In this document: positions 1-5,278 of the stretch, in pieces | Layout: every line of letters starts with the position of its first letter | Numbering within the stretch: the first letter of the stretch is position 1 | Origin: Actinomycetales bacterium | GTDB lineage: Bacteria; Actinomycetota; Actinomycetes; Actinomycetales; Cellulomonadaceae | Direction of reading: 5' to 3' | NCBI GenBank assembly: GCA_015655615.1 | Contig: JAATES010000285.1 | Span: forward strand, 1-5,625 | Length of the DNA stretch: 5,625 bases | Notes under the pieces: generated by a model | Databases searched by the model: none | What the model saw: only the letters and a program-made list of their open reading frames with translations | What the model was told of the DNA's origin: nothing | Position numbers and translations under genes: made by a program

Positions 1-398
1 CCGGGGGCATCCGGGTACGGTGACGCCTCACGGAAGGCCAGCTGAAGCGATCGGAGCCCGTCGCGCAGCGAACGTGCATGCTGGGTGCCGATCTCGGGCG
101 CCCCCGCGGTGACCAGCCCGGCCAGGGCGATGATGAGCTTCCGAGCCTCGTCGAGGTCGGTGTCCTCCGCCGCTGTGGGACTATCGGACAAGCCGCATTT
201 CACTGCCGCCGCGCTCATGAGGTGCACGGCCACGGTCGTGATGACCTCGACGGCAGCCACCTCGGCGATGTCACGCTGCTGTGCGCCGACCGCAAGCGGA
301 GCAGCCGACGTCTCGGCCTGCTCACCGTCGGCAGGAGCGCCCGTCACCGTCTGGGTCTGCAGGGCAGCGCGGGGAGCGGGGGTCGAGGAGGTTGTCAT
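1..398 (-). CDS. DUF1844 family protein (3' end beyond window)
   Basis: Reading the complement from the ATG at 398-396 gives 132 complete codons with no stop before the left edge, so the gene is partial. Residues 1-40 are a low-complexity Ala/Thr/Pro/Gln-rich tail, probably disordered. From about residue 43 comes the DUF1844 pattern: a helix (DIAEVAAVEVITTVAVHLM), then VKCGLSD, then TDLDEARKLIIALAGLVTAG, and finally a helix ending LRDGLRSLQLAFREAS. This family is small, cytosolic and uncharacterised, and in actinobacteria it is often found head-to-head with infC, as here. No catalytic residues or membrane segments are evident. There is no good Shine-Dalgarno in the few bases before the ATG, but a GACAAT hexamer lies 6 bases upstream, which suggests leaderless translation. 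The family assignment rests on recognising the sequence pattern and the context. The function is unknown. Confidence 0.82.
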   Translation of the reverse strand, partial: MTTSSTPAPRAALQTQTVTGAPADGEQAETSAAPLAVGAQQRDIAEVAAVEVITTVAVHLMSAAAVKCGLSDSPTAAEDTDLDEARKLIIALAGLVTAGAPEIGTQHARSLRDGLRSLQLAFREASPYPDAP

Positions 399-404
399 GC
401 GACC

Positions 405-410
405 ATTGTC
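405..410 (-). promoter_or_regulatory. Candidate -10 element for the DUF1844 gene (leaderless)
   Basis: On the complement, GACAAT (410-405) is followed by six bases and then the ATG at 398. That places the expected transcription start at or next to the start codon. No convincing -35 box is visible 16-18 bases further upstream, where the sequence is GC-rich. The call rests on the -10 similarity and its spacing only. Confidence 0.35.
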
Positions 411-506
411 CCCCACGCCGTCGCGGTCCGCGGGGGCAGACCCGGCCTTGGGGGGATGAGCCACGACCTGTGAGCCACGACTGGCTGGTCTCTGGCCCTC
501 CTCTTG

Positions 507-515
507 TGCTACCGT
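507..515 (+). promoter_or_regulatory. Candidate extended -10 promoter upstream of infC
   Basis: TGCTACCGT fits the extended -10 pattern TGnTAnnnT. There is no recognisable -35 box 17 bases upstream. It would start transcription near 522. It is an alternative to, or an addition to, the promoter at 528-556. Confidence 0.3.
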
Positions 516-527
516 ATGGGAGATACT

Positions 528-556
528 TTGATCGGCCAGCGTCTGCAACATATCGT
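528..556 (+). promoter_or_regulatory. Candidate main promoter of the infC operon
   Basis: A TTGATC hexamer (528-533) lies 17 bases before TATCGT (551-556). These match the housekeeping sigma -35 TTGACA and -10 TANNNT patterns at ideal spacing. Transcription would begin near 563, leaving a leader of about 240 bases before infC. The same TTGATC form of the -35 box occurs in the deoR promoter of this window. Confidence 0.5.
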
Positions 557-732
557 CATCGGCTCCGTCTTACGAGGCCGGTGCGAGGGATGCTGACTGG
601 TCCGACGCAAGTGGAGCCCGTCTCCCACCTGAGTCCCCACGGATCGATGAGATCGACCGGGTCCAGGTTCGTGTCAGGTACGGCAATGCGGCGCGCGGTC
701 TTCTGCGCGTCGTTCGCGGCACCTCACTTTCG

Positions 733-769
733 GGCCTCCACTGCAACGGCAGCGGGGGCCTTCTTCGTT
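733..769 (+). promoter_or_regulatory. Attenuator-like hairpin in the infC leader
   Basis: GGCCTCC (733-739) pairs with GGGGGCC (754-760) and, after one A/C mismatch, CTGC (741-744) pairs with GCAG (749-752) around an AACG loop. The 11-bp stem is followed directly by TTCTTCGTT (761-769), giving the shape of an intrinsic terminator 36 bases before the infC start. Two competing pairings are visible. GCAACG (743-748) is fully complementary to CGTTGC (766-771). GAGGCC (574-579), early in the leader, is complementary to GGCCTC (733-738). Either would break the terminator-like form. The pairing is seen directly; transcription attenuation is inference. Confidence 0.45.
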
Positions 770-792
770 GCCTGAAGCACGACGACGCACGT

Positions 793-798
793 GAGGAG
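793..798 (+). promoter_or_regulatory. Shine-Dalgarno that fixes the infC start at AUC
   Basis: GAGGAG sits six bases before the AUC codon at 805-807. That is optimal spacing for initiation there. No ATG, GTG or TTG lies in the infC frame at a suitable distance. The nearest in-frame conventional start upstream is a CTG (772-774), which lies before this site, and the nearest downstream is TTG 904, about 100 bases past it. Confidence 0.75.
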
Positions 799-804
799 CA
801 CAAC

Positions 805-1398
805 ATCAGCGAGCCGCGCATCAATGACCGGATTCGCGTCCCGGAGGTCCGGCTTGTCGGACCCGGAGGCGAACAGGTCGGTGTCGTCCGTATTGAGGTT
901 GCATTGAACCTGGCCCAGGAAGCCGACCTCGACCTCGTCGAGGTCGCGCCGGATGCCCGGCCACCGGTGGCCAAGCTCATGGACTTCGGCAAGTTCAAGT
1001 ACGAGGCCGACATGAAGGCGCGTGAGGCCCGTCGCAACCAGGCGAACACGCAACTGAAGGAAATCCGATTCCGGCTCAAGATCGATTCGCACGACTATGA
1101 GACCAAGAAGGGTCACGTGGTGCGATTCCTCTCTGCAGGAGACAAGGTCAAGACCATGATCATGTTCCGCGGGCGTGAGCAGTCGCGACCCGAGATGGGC
1201 GTTCGCCTGTTGCAGCGGCTGGCCGAGGACGTCGCCGAATTCGGCTTCGTTGAGAGCATGCCCAAGCAGGACGGCCGCAACATGGTCATGGTGATCGGAC
1301 CGGTGAAGAAGAAGGCCGACGCGAAGAGCGAGCAGCGCCGCAAGGCCGCCGAGCGCACTGGCGTTGCCAGTCCGGCGCCTGCGCCCGAGGCTTCCTGA
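805..1398 (+). CDS. infC: Translation initiation factor IF-3, AUC start
   Basis: IF3 binds the 30S subunit, prevents premature joining of the 50S subunit, and checks start codon and initiator tRNA pairing. From AUC 805 the protein is 197 residues, normal for actinobacteria. The N-terminal domain (about 1-75) begins [19 protein letters not shown] and holds the family signature [11 protein letters not shown] at 57-67. After a basic linker, the C-terminal domain (about 82-168) contains [21 protein letters not shown] and [10 protein letters not shown]. The last 30 residues are a charged, then Ala/Pro-rich tail. Starting at TTG 904 instead would delete the first 33 residues, including the universally conserved RINDRIR segment, so that start is rejected. 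AUC is a start that IF3 itself discriminates against, which fits the known IF3 autocontrol seen with AUU in Escherichia coli. It is the first gene of the infC-rpmI-rplT operon. Confidence 0.96.
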   Translation: MSEPRINDRIRVPEVRLVGPGGEQVGVVRIEVALNLAQEADLDLVEVAPDARPPVAKLMDFGKFKYEADMKAREARRNQANTQLKEIRFRLKIDSHDYETKKGHVVRFLSAGDKVKTMIMFRGREQSRPEMGVRLLQRLAEDVAEFGFVESMPKQDGRNMVMVIGPVKKKADAKSEQRRKAAERTGVASPAPAPEAS

Positions 1399-1426
1399 GA
1401 CTCGACCACCATTCCAGCCACCGGCT

Positions 1427-1474
1427 CGGACTCACCGTCCGGACTGAATCGTCACGCGGCAACTGCGGCGTGAC
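1427..1474 (+). promoter_or_regulatory. Two hairpins in the infC-rpmI gap
   Basis: CGGAC (1427-1431) pairs with GTCCG (1437-1441). Further on, GTCACGC (1451-1457) pairs with GCGTGAC (1468-1474), with an inner GC/GC pair around an AACT loop. The second hairpin ends seven bases before the rpmI Shine-Dalgarno (1482-1487). No U-run follows, so it is not a standard terminator. It could be a processing site or a translational control element. In other bacteria L20 represses this operon by binding RNA near rpmI, but I cannot show that this element is an L20 target. Confidence 0.4.
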
Positions 1475-1498
1475 CAGACGCAAGGAGACACGGCAGCC

Positions 1499-1693
1499 AT
1501 GCCGAAGAACAAGACGCACTCGGGGGCCAAGAAGCGCTTCCGCCTCACCGGCAGCGGCAAGGTCATGCGCGAGCAGGCGAACAAGCGACACCTGCTCGAG
1601 CACAAGTCCAGCCGCCGGACCCGTCGTCTGAGCAAGGACCTCGTCGTCTCGCCCGCCGACACCTCGAAGATCAAGAAGCTGCTCGGTAAGTGA
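1499..1693 (+). CDS. rpmI: 50S ribosomal protein L35
   Basis: This is a small, strongly basic protein of the large ribosomal subunit. It has 64 residues, the usual length for L35. The family pattern is complete: [21 protein letters not shown] at the start, then [18 protein letters not shown] (residues 30-47), and the C-terminal end IKKLLGK. The ATG is preceded by AAGGAG at 1482-1487, eleven bases upstream, which is slightly long spacing. It lies 100 bases after infC and 67 bases before rplT, in the standard infC-rpmI-rplT order, and is presumably co-transcribed with both. Confidence 0.98.
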   Translation: MPKNKTHSGAKKRFRLTGSGKVMREQANKRHLLEHKSSRRTRRLSKDLVVSPADTSKIKKLLGK

Positions 1694-1700
1694 TCCAAGA

Positions 1701-1718
1701 GGCCGCCTCCTGGCGGCC
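1701..1718 (+). promoter_or_regulatory. Perfect 7-bp GC hairpin between rpmI and rplT
   Basis: GGCCGCC (1701-1707) and GGCGGCC (1712-1718) pair perfectly around a TCCT loop, seven bases after the rpmI stop. The next bases (GAATGGTCCCC) are not U-rich, so full termination is unlikely. Partial termination, RNA processing or stabilisation of the upstream mRNA are possible roles. Confidence 0.4.
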
Positions 1719-1760
1719 GAATGGTCCCCTCTATCGGTCCCCAACTGCAAGGAGCATCAC

Positions 1761-2144
1761 GTGGCACGCGTGAAGCGGGCGGTCAACGCCCAGAAGAAGC
1801 GTCGTTCAACCCTCGAGCGGGCCAGCGGATACCGCGGCCAGCGGTCCCGCCTGTACCGCAAGGCGAAGGAGCAGGTCACTCACTCCCTGGTCTACGCCTA
1901 CCGCGACCGCAAGAAGCGCAAGGGGGATTTCCGCAAGCTGTGGATCCAGCGCATCAACGCTGCGGCCCGCGCCGAGGGACTCACGTACAACCGGTTCATT
2001 CAGGGCCTCAAGATCGCCGAGGTCGAGGTGGACCGCCGTGTGCTCGCCGAGCTCGCGGTCAACGACATCGCCGCCTTCAACAGCTTGGTGGCTGTTGCGA
2101 AGGCTGCCCTTCCCGAGGACGTCAACGCGGCCAAGGCCGCCTGA
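1761..2144 (+). CDS. rplT: 50S ribosomal protein L20, GTG start
   Basis: L20 binds 23S rRNA early and is needed for 50S assembly. In several bacteria it also represses its own operon by binding the mRNA. The protein has 127 residues, typical for actinobacteria. The basic N-terminal extension, with ARVKRAV near residue 2 and [16 protein letters not shown] at 11-26, is intact. The globular domain follows, with [18 protein letters not shown] (45-62), [11 protein letters not shown] (63-73), YNRFIQGL (75-82) and DIAAFNSLV (101-109). The C-terminus is Ala-rich. The start is GTG with AAGGAG (1749-1754) six bases upstream, an ideal site. It is the third cistron of the infC operon. Confidence 0.98.
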   Translation: MARVKRAVNAQKKRRSTLERASGYRGQRSRLYRKAKEQVTHSLVYAYRDRKKRKGDFRKLWIQRINAAARAEGLTYNRFIQGLKIAEVEVDRRVLAELAVNDIAAFNSLVAVAKAALPEDVNAAKAA

Positions 2145-2156
2145 TCCCACTGGCTG

Positions 2157-2184
2157 AGCTCGACGCGGACCTCTGCGTCGAGCT
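2157..2184 (+). terminator. Terminator-like hairpin after rplT, without a U-run
   Basis: AGCTCGACGC (2157-2166) and GCGTCGAGCT (2175-2184) form a perfect 10-bp stem with an 8-base loop, 12 bases after the rplT stop. What follows is ACTCCCGGTGG rather than a run of T. Actinobacteria are thought to use hairpins lacking a U-tail in some cases. The hairpin may end or reduce transcription at the end of the ribosomal protein operon, with the methyltransferase gene beginning only 26 bases later. Confidence 0.55.
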
Positions 2185-2209
2185 ACTCCCGGTGGACGGA
2201 CGTTGAGTC

Positions 2210-3130
2210 ATGACAGGACGCCCGGACATGCCCGAACCCCTCACCCTGACGCTGACGAATCCTCGCAGTGATCGGGTGAAGGCGGTCCGGGCGTTGTCCG
2301 GGCGTTCTGCACGTCGGCGGTCAGCACGGCTGGTGGTCGAAGGGCCACAGTCCGTGCGCGAAGCCATCCGGTTCGCAGCTGTCCGCATCCGCGAGGTGTA
2401 TGTGAGCCAGGCCGCCGCGGACCGTCACGGGGACATCGTCGGGGATGCGATGGCGCGGGGGCTCGCCGTCCACCTGGGCACCGATGAGGTGCTCCAGGCC
2501 TTGAGCGCCGACGCACAAGGCCTCCTCGCCGTCGTGGACGACGACGCACCACATGAGCACGACGCCCTCCTCGACCTCCTGCGACAGTCGCTGGTGGGGG
2601 CACGGCTGGTGGCCGTGCTCAGCCAGGTGCGCGATCCAGGCAATGCCGGCGCGGTGATCCGCGCGGCGGACGCAGCGGGGGCCGATGCGGTCATCCTGAC
2701 GGAGAACAGCGTCGACGTCGGCAACCCCAAGGTCATCCGGTCGACGGCGGGTTCCCTGTTCCACCTGCCCGTCATCACGGGATTGGGACTGGCCGGGGTC
2801 ACGACGGAGCTGCGTGCCGCCGGGTTCCAGGTCTTCGCTGCGGACGGCGGTGGCGAGGTCGAACTGGCCGACCTGGTGCAGCGGCCCGGCGACGGCGGCG
2901 ACACGCTCGACCTGACGGATCCTACTGCGTGGGTGTTCGGCAACGAGGCCTGGGGACTGACCCCTGACGATCGAGCACTGGCCGACGCAGTCATCCGCGT
3001 TCCGCTGTACGGCGCAGCGGAGTCCTTGAACCTCGCCACGGCCGCTGCGGTATGCCTCTATGCCTCGGCGATGGCGGGACGCGAGCGGACCCGCGTCACC
3101 TGGTCACTCCTGCGCCGTCCCCGGGCCTGA
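2210..3130 (+). CDS. TrmH/SpoU-family rRNA 2'-O-methyltransferase
   Basis: This is a SPOUT-class enzyme expected to transfer a methyl group from S-adenosylmethionine to a ribose 2'-OH in RNA. It has 306 residues. Residues 18-110 fit the RNA-binding substrate domain (LVVEGPQSVREAI at 41-53). The knotted catalytic domain follows: motif 1 is RDPGNAGAVIRAADAAGADA (141-160) with conserved N145 and R151, then NPKVIRSTAGSLFHLPV (172-188), motif 2 is VFGNEAWGL (242-250) and motif 3 is VPLYGAAESLNLATA (264-278). All family motifs are intact. The position after rplT and before pheS matches the gene called tsnR in Mycobacterium tuberculosis, but the methylated nucleotide cannot be told from sequence. 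The start at 2210 has only a weak ribosome site. ATG 2228 (MPEPLTLT) is a fair alternative, six residues shorter. Its last 27 bases overlap the convergent MFS gene. Confidence 0.93.
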   Translation: MTGRPDMPEPLTLTLTNPRSDRVKAVRALSGRSARRRSARLVVEGPQSVREAIRFAAVRIREVYVSQAAADRHGDIVGDAMARGLAVHLGTDEVLQALSADAQGLLAVVDDDAPHEHDALLDLLRQSLVGARLVAVLSQVRDPGNAGAVIRAADAAGADAVILTENSVDVGNPKVIRSTAGSLFHLPVITGLGLAGVTTELRAAGFQVFAADGGGEVELADLVQRPGDGGDTLDLTDPTAWVFGNEAWGLTPDDRALADAVIRVPLYGAAESLNLATAAAVCLYASAMAGRERTRVTWSLLRRPRA

Positions 3131-4330
3131 TCCCGACCGGAGGGATGGTGCGATCGCCGTGCTGCCCACCACGACGGCCAGGCAGCCGAGAGCGGGGAGC
3201 ATCAGGGCGGTGGTCAGCGCCACGTGGCTCGCGGCCGCTCCGATCAGCGCCGGGCCTGCGAGCTGCCCCAGGTACCCCATGCCCACCACTCGCGACATGG
3301 TCACGCCGGAGGCACCGGCGGTCAGGTTCCCTGCTGCGGTGAACAACTGCGGCACCCCACCGGAGAGCCCCAGCCCGAGCACGCTCCAACCAGCAACACT
3401 GAGCCACAGGGCCGGGGAGAGCACGATCAGTGCAAGTCCCGACGAGGCGATGAGCGCTCCGTAGCTGATGACCCGGGCGGGGCCGACCTTGACCACGACG
3501 CGATCGGTGAGCAGACGTCCCGCGGTCATCGAGACGGTGAAGGCACCGTAGCCTAGCGCTGCCACCGAGCCCGGGACTTCGAATCGCTCGGTGAGCTGCA
3601 GTGCGCTCCAGTCGTTGGCCACTCCCTCGGCGAGCATGAGCAGGAAGGCTGCTCCGCCGAGCAGCCAGATCGCCCGAGGCAGACGCCACCAGGGAGCGCG
3701 CGCGGTGGTGCTCTCGGGGATGGCGTCCTCGGTCGTGGCCGCTGAGGCCGTTCCCTCGGCAGAGCGTGGCAGCAGCGAGCCCCTCATGGCGACCGTGGTG
3801 ACGATCCCCACCGCCGAGCCTGCGGCCAGGACCTCCCACGATGCCCAGTCCAGAGCCAGGAGTCCCGCACCCAGAAGGGATCCGAGCGCGCCGCCGATCG
3901 AGTAGAAGGCATGGAACGCCGCCATGATCGGGCGCGGATAGCGGCGTTCAACGACCACGGCATGAGCATTCATCGCCACGTCCATGCCCCCTAGGGCGAT
4001 GCCGAACACTAGCAGCGCCGCTCCTAGGGCCAGCGGGCTGGTGGCGAGCCCGGGGAGCACGGCCACGGCGGCGAGGGTCACCGCGCTGCCGAGCACGGTG
4101 TGACGGCTGCCGAGCTTGTCTGCGAGCCAGCCGCAGAACTGCATGCCGACGAAGGCGCCCCCGCCGAGGACCAGGAGGAGCCCGCCGAGCATGCCGTGGC
4201 TGACGCCGGTGCGGTCCTGGATCGACGGGATGCTGATGACCCAGGTCGCCATGATCAGGCCGTTGACGGCGAAGGCCGCGAAGGTCGCGATTCGGGCGCG
4301 CCTGGTCCGCGCCTCGACGTCGGTCGTCAT
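3104..4330 (-). CDS. Major facilitator superfamily transporter (YbjJ-like)
   Basis: This predicted 12-helix inner-membrane secondary transporter has 408 residues, a normal MFS length. The start at 4330 overlaps the deoR stop as ATGA. A longer in-frame reading upstream would only run through deoR out of frame. Helix 1 covers about 14-35. The loop 2-3 MFS motif A is GWLADKLGSRHT (67-78), and its degenerate repeat is GRLLTDRVVVKVGPARV (271-287), marking the two six-helix halves. GGMDVAMNAHAVVVERR (114-130) and AAFHAFYSIGGALGSLLGAG (137-156) resemble the MFS subgroup of E. coli YbjJ. Residues 187-215 form the hydrophilic central loop. The substrate is unknown. Co-transcription with a DeoR-type regulator suggests a sugar, sugar derivative or nucleoside, but this is inference. 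The direction (import or export) is also open. Confidence 0.9.
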   Translation of the reverse strand: MTTDVEARTRRARIATFAAFAVNGLIMATWVISIPSIQDRTGVSHGMLGGLLLVLGGGAFVGMQFCGWLADKLGSRHTVLGSAVTLAAVAVLPGLATSPLALGAALLVFGIALGGMDVAMNAHAVVVERRYPRPIMAAFHAFYSIGGALGSLLGAGLLALDWASWEVLAAGSAVGIVTTVAMRGSLLPRSAEGTASAATTEDAIPESTTARAPWWRLPRAIWLLGGAAFLLMLAEGVANDWSALQLTERFEVPGSVAALGYGAFTVSMTAGRLLTDRVVVKVGPARVISYGALIASSGLALIVLSPALWLSVAGWSVLGLGLSGGVPQLFTAAGNLTAGASGVTMSRVVGMGYLGQLAGPALIGAAASHVALTTALMLPALGCLAVVVGSTAIAPSLRSGSGPGTAQE

Positions 4331-5085
4331 ACGGTCACCACGTCGATGTCGTGGTCCGCGCAGTAGGCGGTCTCGGCCTGGTCGAGCAGGTGGTCGGTGA
4401 CCAGCAGGGTGAACGCGCTCAACGGTGCGACCTGAGCGAAGGCTACGGTGTCCCATTTGGCTTCGTCGCAGAGCAGGATGGCGCGGGTCCCTGAGGCTAG
4501 GGCCGTGCTCTTGATCTGTGCGCTGGCCAGGTCATGCGCGGTGACGCCGCGCGTCAGCGAGGCCGCGCATCCCGAGATCACGACGGTGTCGAAGTTCAGG
4601 TGGCGCACACTGGACTCGGCGAGCGGCCCGACGAACGACTGCTCGCCCGGGCGCATCTCGCCGCCCGGCAGCACCAGATGGATGTGCGGTGCCTCGGACA
4701 GATGGTTCGCCACCTGCAAGGAGAGCGGAGTCACGGTGAGGTGCTGGTCACGGACCGCCTGTGCGACGGCGAGGCAGCTGGTTCCCGAGTCGAGGAGGAC
4801 GGCCTCTCCGGGAAGCAGGCGGTCCGCGACCGCCTCGGCCATCCGAGCCTTGGCGAGCGCGCCCTGATCCGAGCGATCGGCGAAGGGCACCTCAATGCCC
4901 TGCAGCGCGACACGTCGGGCGCCGCCGTGGGTGCGGCGCAGTGCGCCGCGGGCGTCGAGATCGGCGAGATCGCGACGTACCGTGGCCGCGGAGGCCTCCA
5001 GTTCCTCGGTGAGTGCACTCACCGTCAGGGTGCCCCGTTCACGGAGCGCCGCCATGATGCGCCGATGCCGTTCTGCCGTGTCCAT
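4327..5085 (-). CDS. DeoR/GlpR-family transcriptional regulator
   Basis: This is a DNA-binding repressor of 252 residues, the standard DeoR/GlpR length. The N-terminal winged helix-turn-helix spans about 6-60. Its recognition segment ASAATVRRDLADLDARG (31-47) fits the family signature, and RTHGGARRV (51-59) forms the wing. The C-terminal sensor domain has the phosphosugar-binding features: DSGTS (99-103), LVLPGGEMRPGEQSFVGP (137-154), and DTVVISGCAASLTRGVTAHD (166-185). The usual D-x-S-K motif near 207 reads DEAKW, with the lysine kept. The effector is probably a sugar phosphate, identity unknown. The ATG at 5085 has no Shine-Dalgarno but lies six bases after a good -10 box, so the mRNA is probably leaderless. 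It is followed by the MFS gene through a 4-base ATGA overlap, which suggests translational coupling and joint regulation. Confidence 0.95.
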   Translation of the reverse strand: MDTAERHRRIMAALRERGTLTVSALTEELEASAATVRRDLADLDARGALRRTHGGARRVALQGIEVPFADRSDQGALAKARMAEAVADRLLPGEAVLLDSGTSCLAVAQAVRDQHLTVTPLSLQVANHLSEAPHIHLVLPGGEMRPGEQSFVGPLAESSVRHLNFDTVVISGCAASLTRGVTAHDLASAQIKSTALASGTRAILLCDEAKWDTVAFAQVAPLSAFTLLVTDHLLDQAETAYCADHDIDVVTV

Positions 5086-5091
5086 GGTGGC

Positions 5092-5121
5092 AGCATAGAG
5101 TCAGTCTGCTCGAATGATCAA
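5092..5121 (-). promoter_or_regulatory. Promoter of the deoR-MFS unit
   Basis: On the complement, TTGATC (5121-5116) is the -35 box, followed by an 18-base spacer and TATGCT (5097-5092) as the -10 box. Six bases then separate it from the ATG at 5085, so transcription would start at the start codon. The -35 box lies inside the left arm of the palindrome at 5114-5142. Confidence 0.6.
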
Positions 5122-5142
5122 ACTCAATGAGTGAGTGATCAT
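5114..5142. promoter_or_regulatory. Operator-like nested palindrome, probable DeoR site
   Basis: ATGATCA (5114-5120) and TGATCAT (5136-5142) form a perfect 7-bp inverted repeat with a 15-base spacer. Inside it is ACTCA-A-TGAGT (5122-5132). Each arm contains the self-complementary TGATCA, and the two copies start 21 bases apart, two helical turns. This AT-rich stretch stands out in a GC-rich region. It covers the deoR -35 box, which is where an autorepressor would bind. Assignment to the adjacent DeoR protein is inference from position and symmetry. Confidence 0.6.
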
Positions 5143-5245
5143 ATTGGTGTGCTGAGCCGGCACGGTTCCACTGACGTTCGCCGCGCTGAAGCCGCGCTTT
5201 CGCAGCCACGGGCGACCTGGATGCGACCGGGGTCGTGCGCGCCAC

Positions 5246-5251
5246 TAAACT
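5246..5251 (+). promoter_or_regulatory. pheS: Candidate -10 element of the pheS promoter
   Basis: TAAACT fits the TANNNT -10 pattern and is conspicuous in GC-rich surroundings. Transcription would start near 5258, giving a leader of about 53 bases. The -35 position is weak (TGCGAC around 5222-5227). I see no T-box features in the short leader. Confidence 0.5.
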
Positions 5252-5260
5252 GGTCTCCTG

Positions 5261-5278
5261 GTGGTGCCACGGCGCCAC
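5261..5278 (+). other. Small hairpin in the pheS 5' leader
   Basis: GTGGTGC (5261-5267) pairs with GCGCCAC (5272-5278), including one G-U pair, around a CACG loop. It lies between the likely transcription start and the ribosome site at 5301-5305. There is no U-run after it. Such a short stem can arise by chance in GC-rich DNA. Confidence 0.25.

Larger units (their letters stand above)
399..804. other. Divergent intergenic region and infC 5' leader
   Basis: This 406-base stretch separates the minus-strand DUF1844 gene from infC. I see no convincing gene in it. The left part (399-505) is GC-rich and carries the DUF1844 promoter candidate. The middle (507-556) holds two overlapping promoter candidates facing infC. 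The remaining roughly 240 bases would be transcribed as an infC leader. The leader contains a small hairpin (GCGCGC 691-696 with GCGCGT 705-710, one G-U pair), a strong terminator-like hairpin (733-760), and the infC ribosome binding site (793-798). A frame open from ATG 590 to the stop at 775 exists but lacks coding support. Confidence 0.7.

Noticed and set aside
590..775. Possible 61-residue leader peptide in the infC 5' leader
   Set aside because: The frame is open from ATG 590 to the stop at 773-775, but the purine-rich AGGG abuts the ATG with no spacing. Codons such as AGA, ACT and CAA are unlike the neighbouring genes. The peptide shows no regulatory run of a single amino acid. It also overlaps the terminator-like hairpin. 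I regard it as chance openness in GC-rich DNA.
570..1079. Minus-strand open frame opposite the leader and infC
   Set aside because: Its product is Arg/Ser-rich with no family resemblance, and it lies antisense to the certain infC coding region. It is a shadow of GC-rich codon bias.
904..1398. infC starting at TTG 904
   Set aside because: This would remove the first 33 residues, including the conserved [15 protein letters not shown] segment of the IF3 N-domain, and there is no Shine-Dalgarno before it. The AUC at 805 explains all the evidence better.
2122..3039. Long minus-strand open frames opposite the methyltransferase gene
   Set aside because: The plus-strand frame carries all SPOUT motifs. 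The opposing frames are low-complexity Ala/Ser/Arg/Pro sequences with no ribosome site and no recognisable domain.
4331..4456. N-terminal extension of the MFS protein from an ATG at 4456
   Set aside because: The extra 42 residues (Arg/Pro/Gly-rich) are encoded entirely inside deoR in another frame and resemble no MFS N-terminus. The ATGA overlap at 4327-4330 is the natural start.
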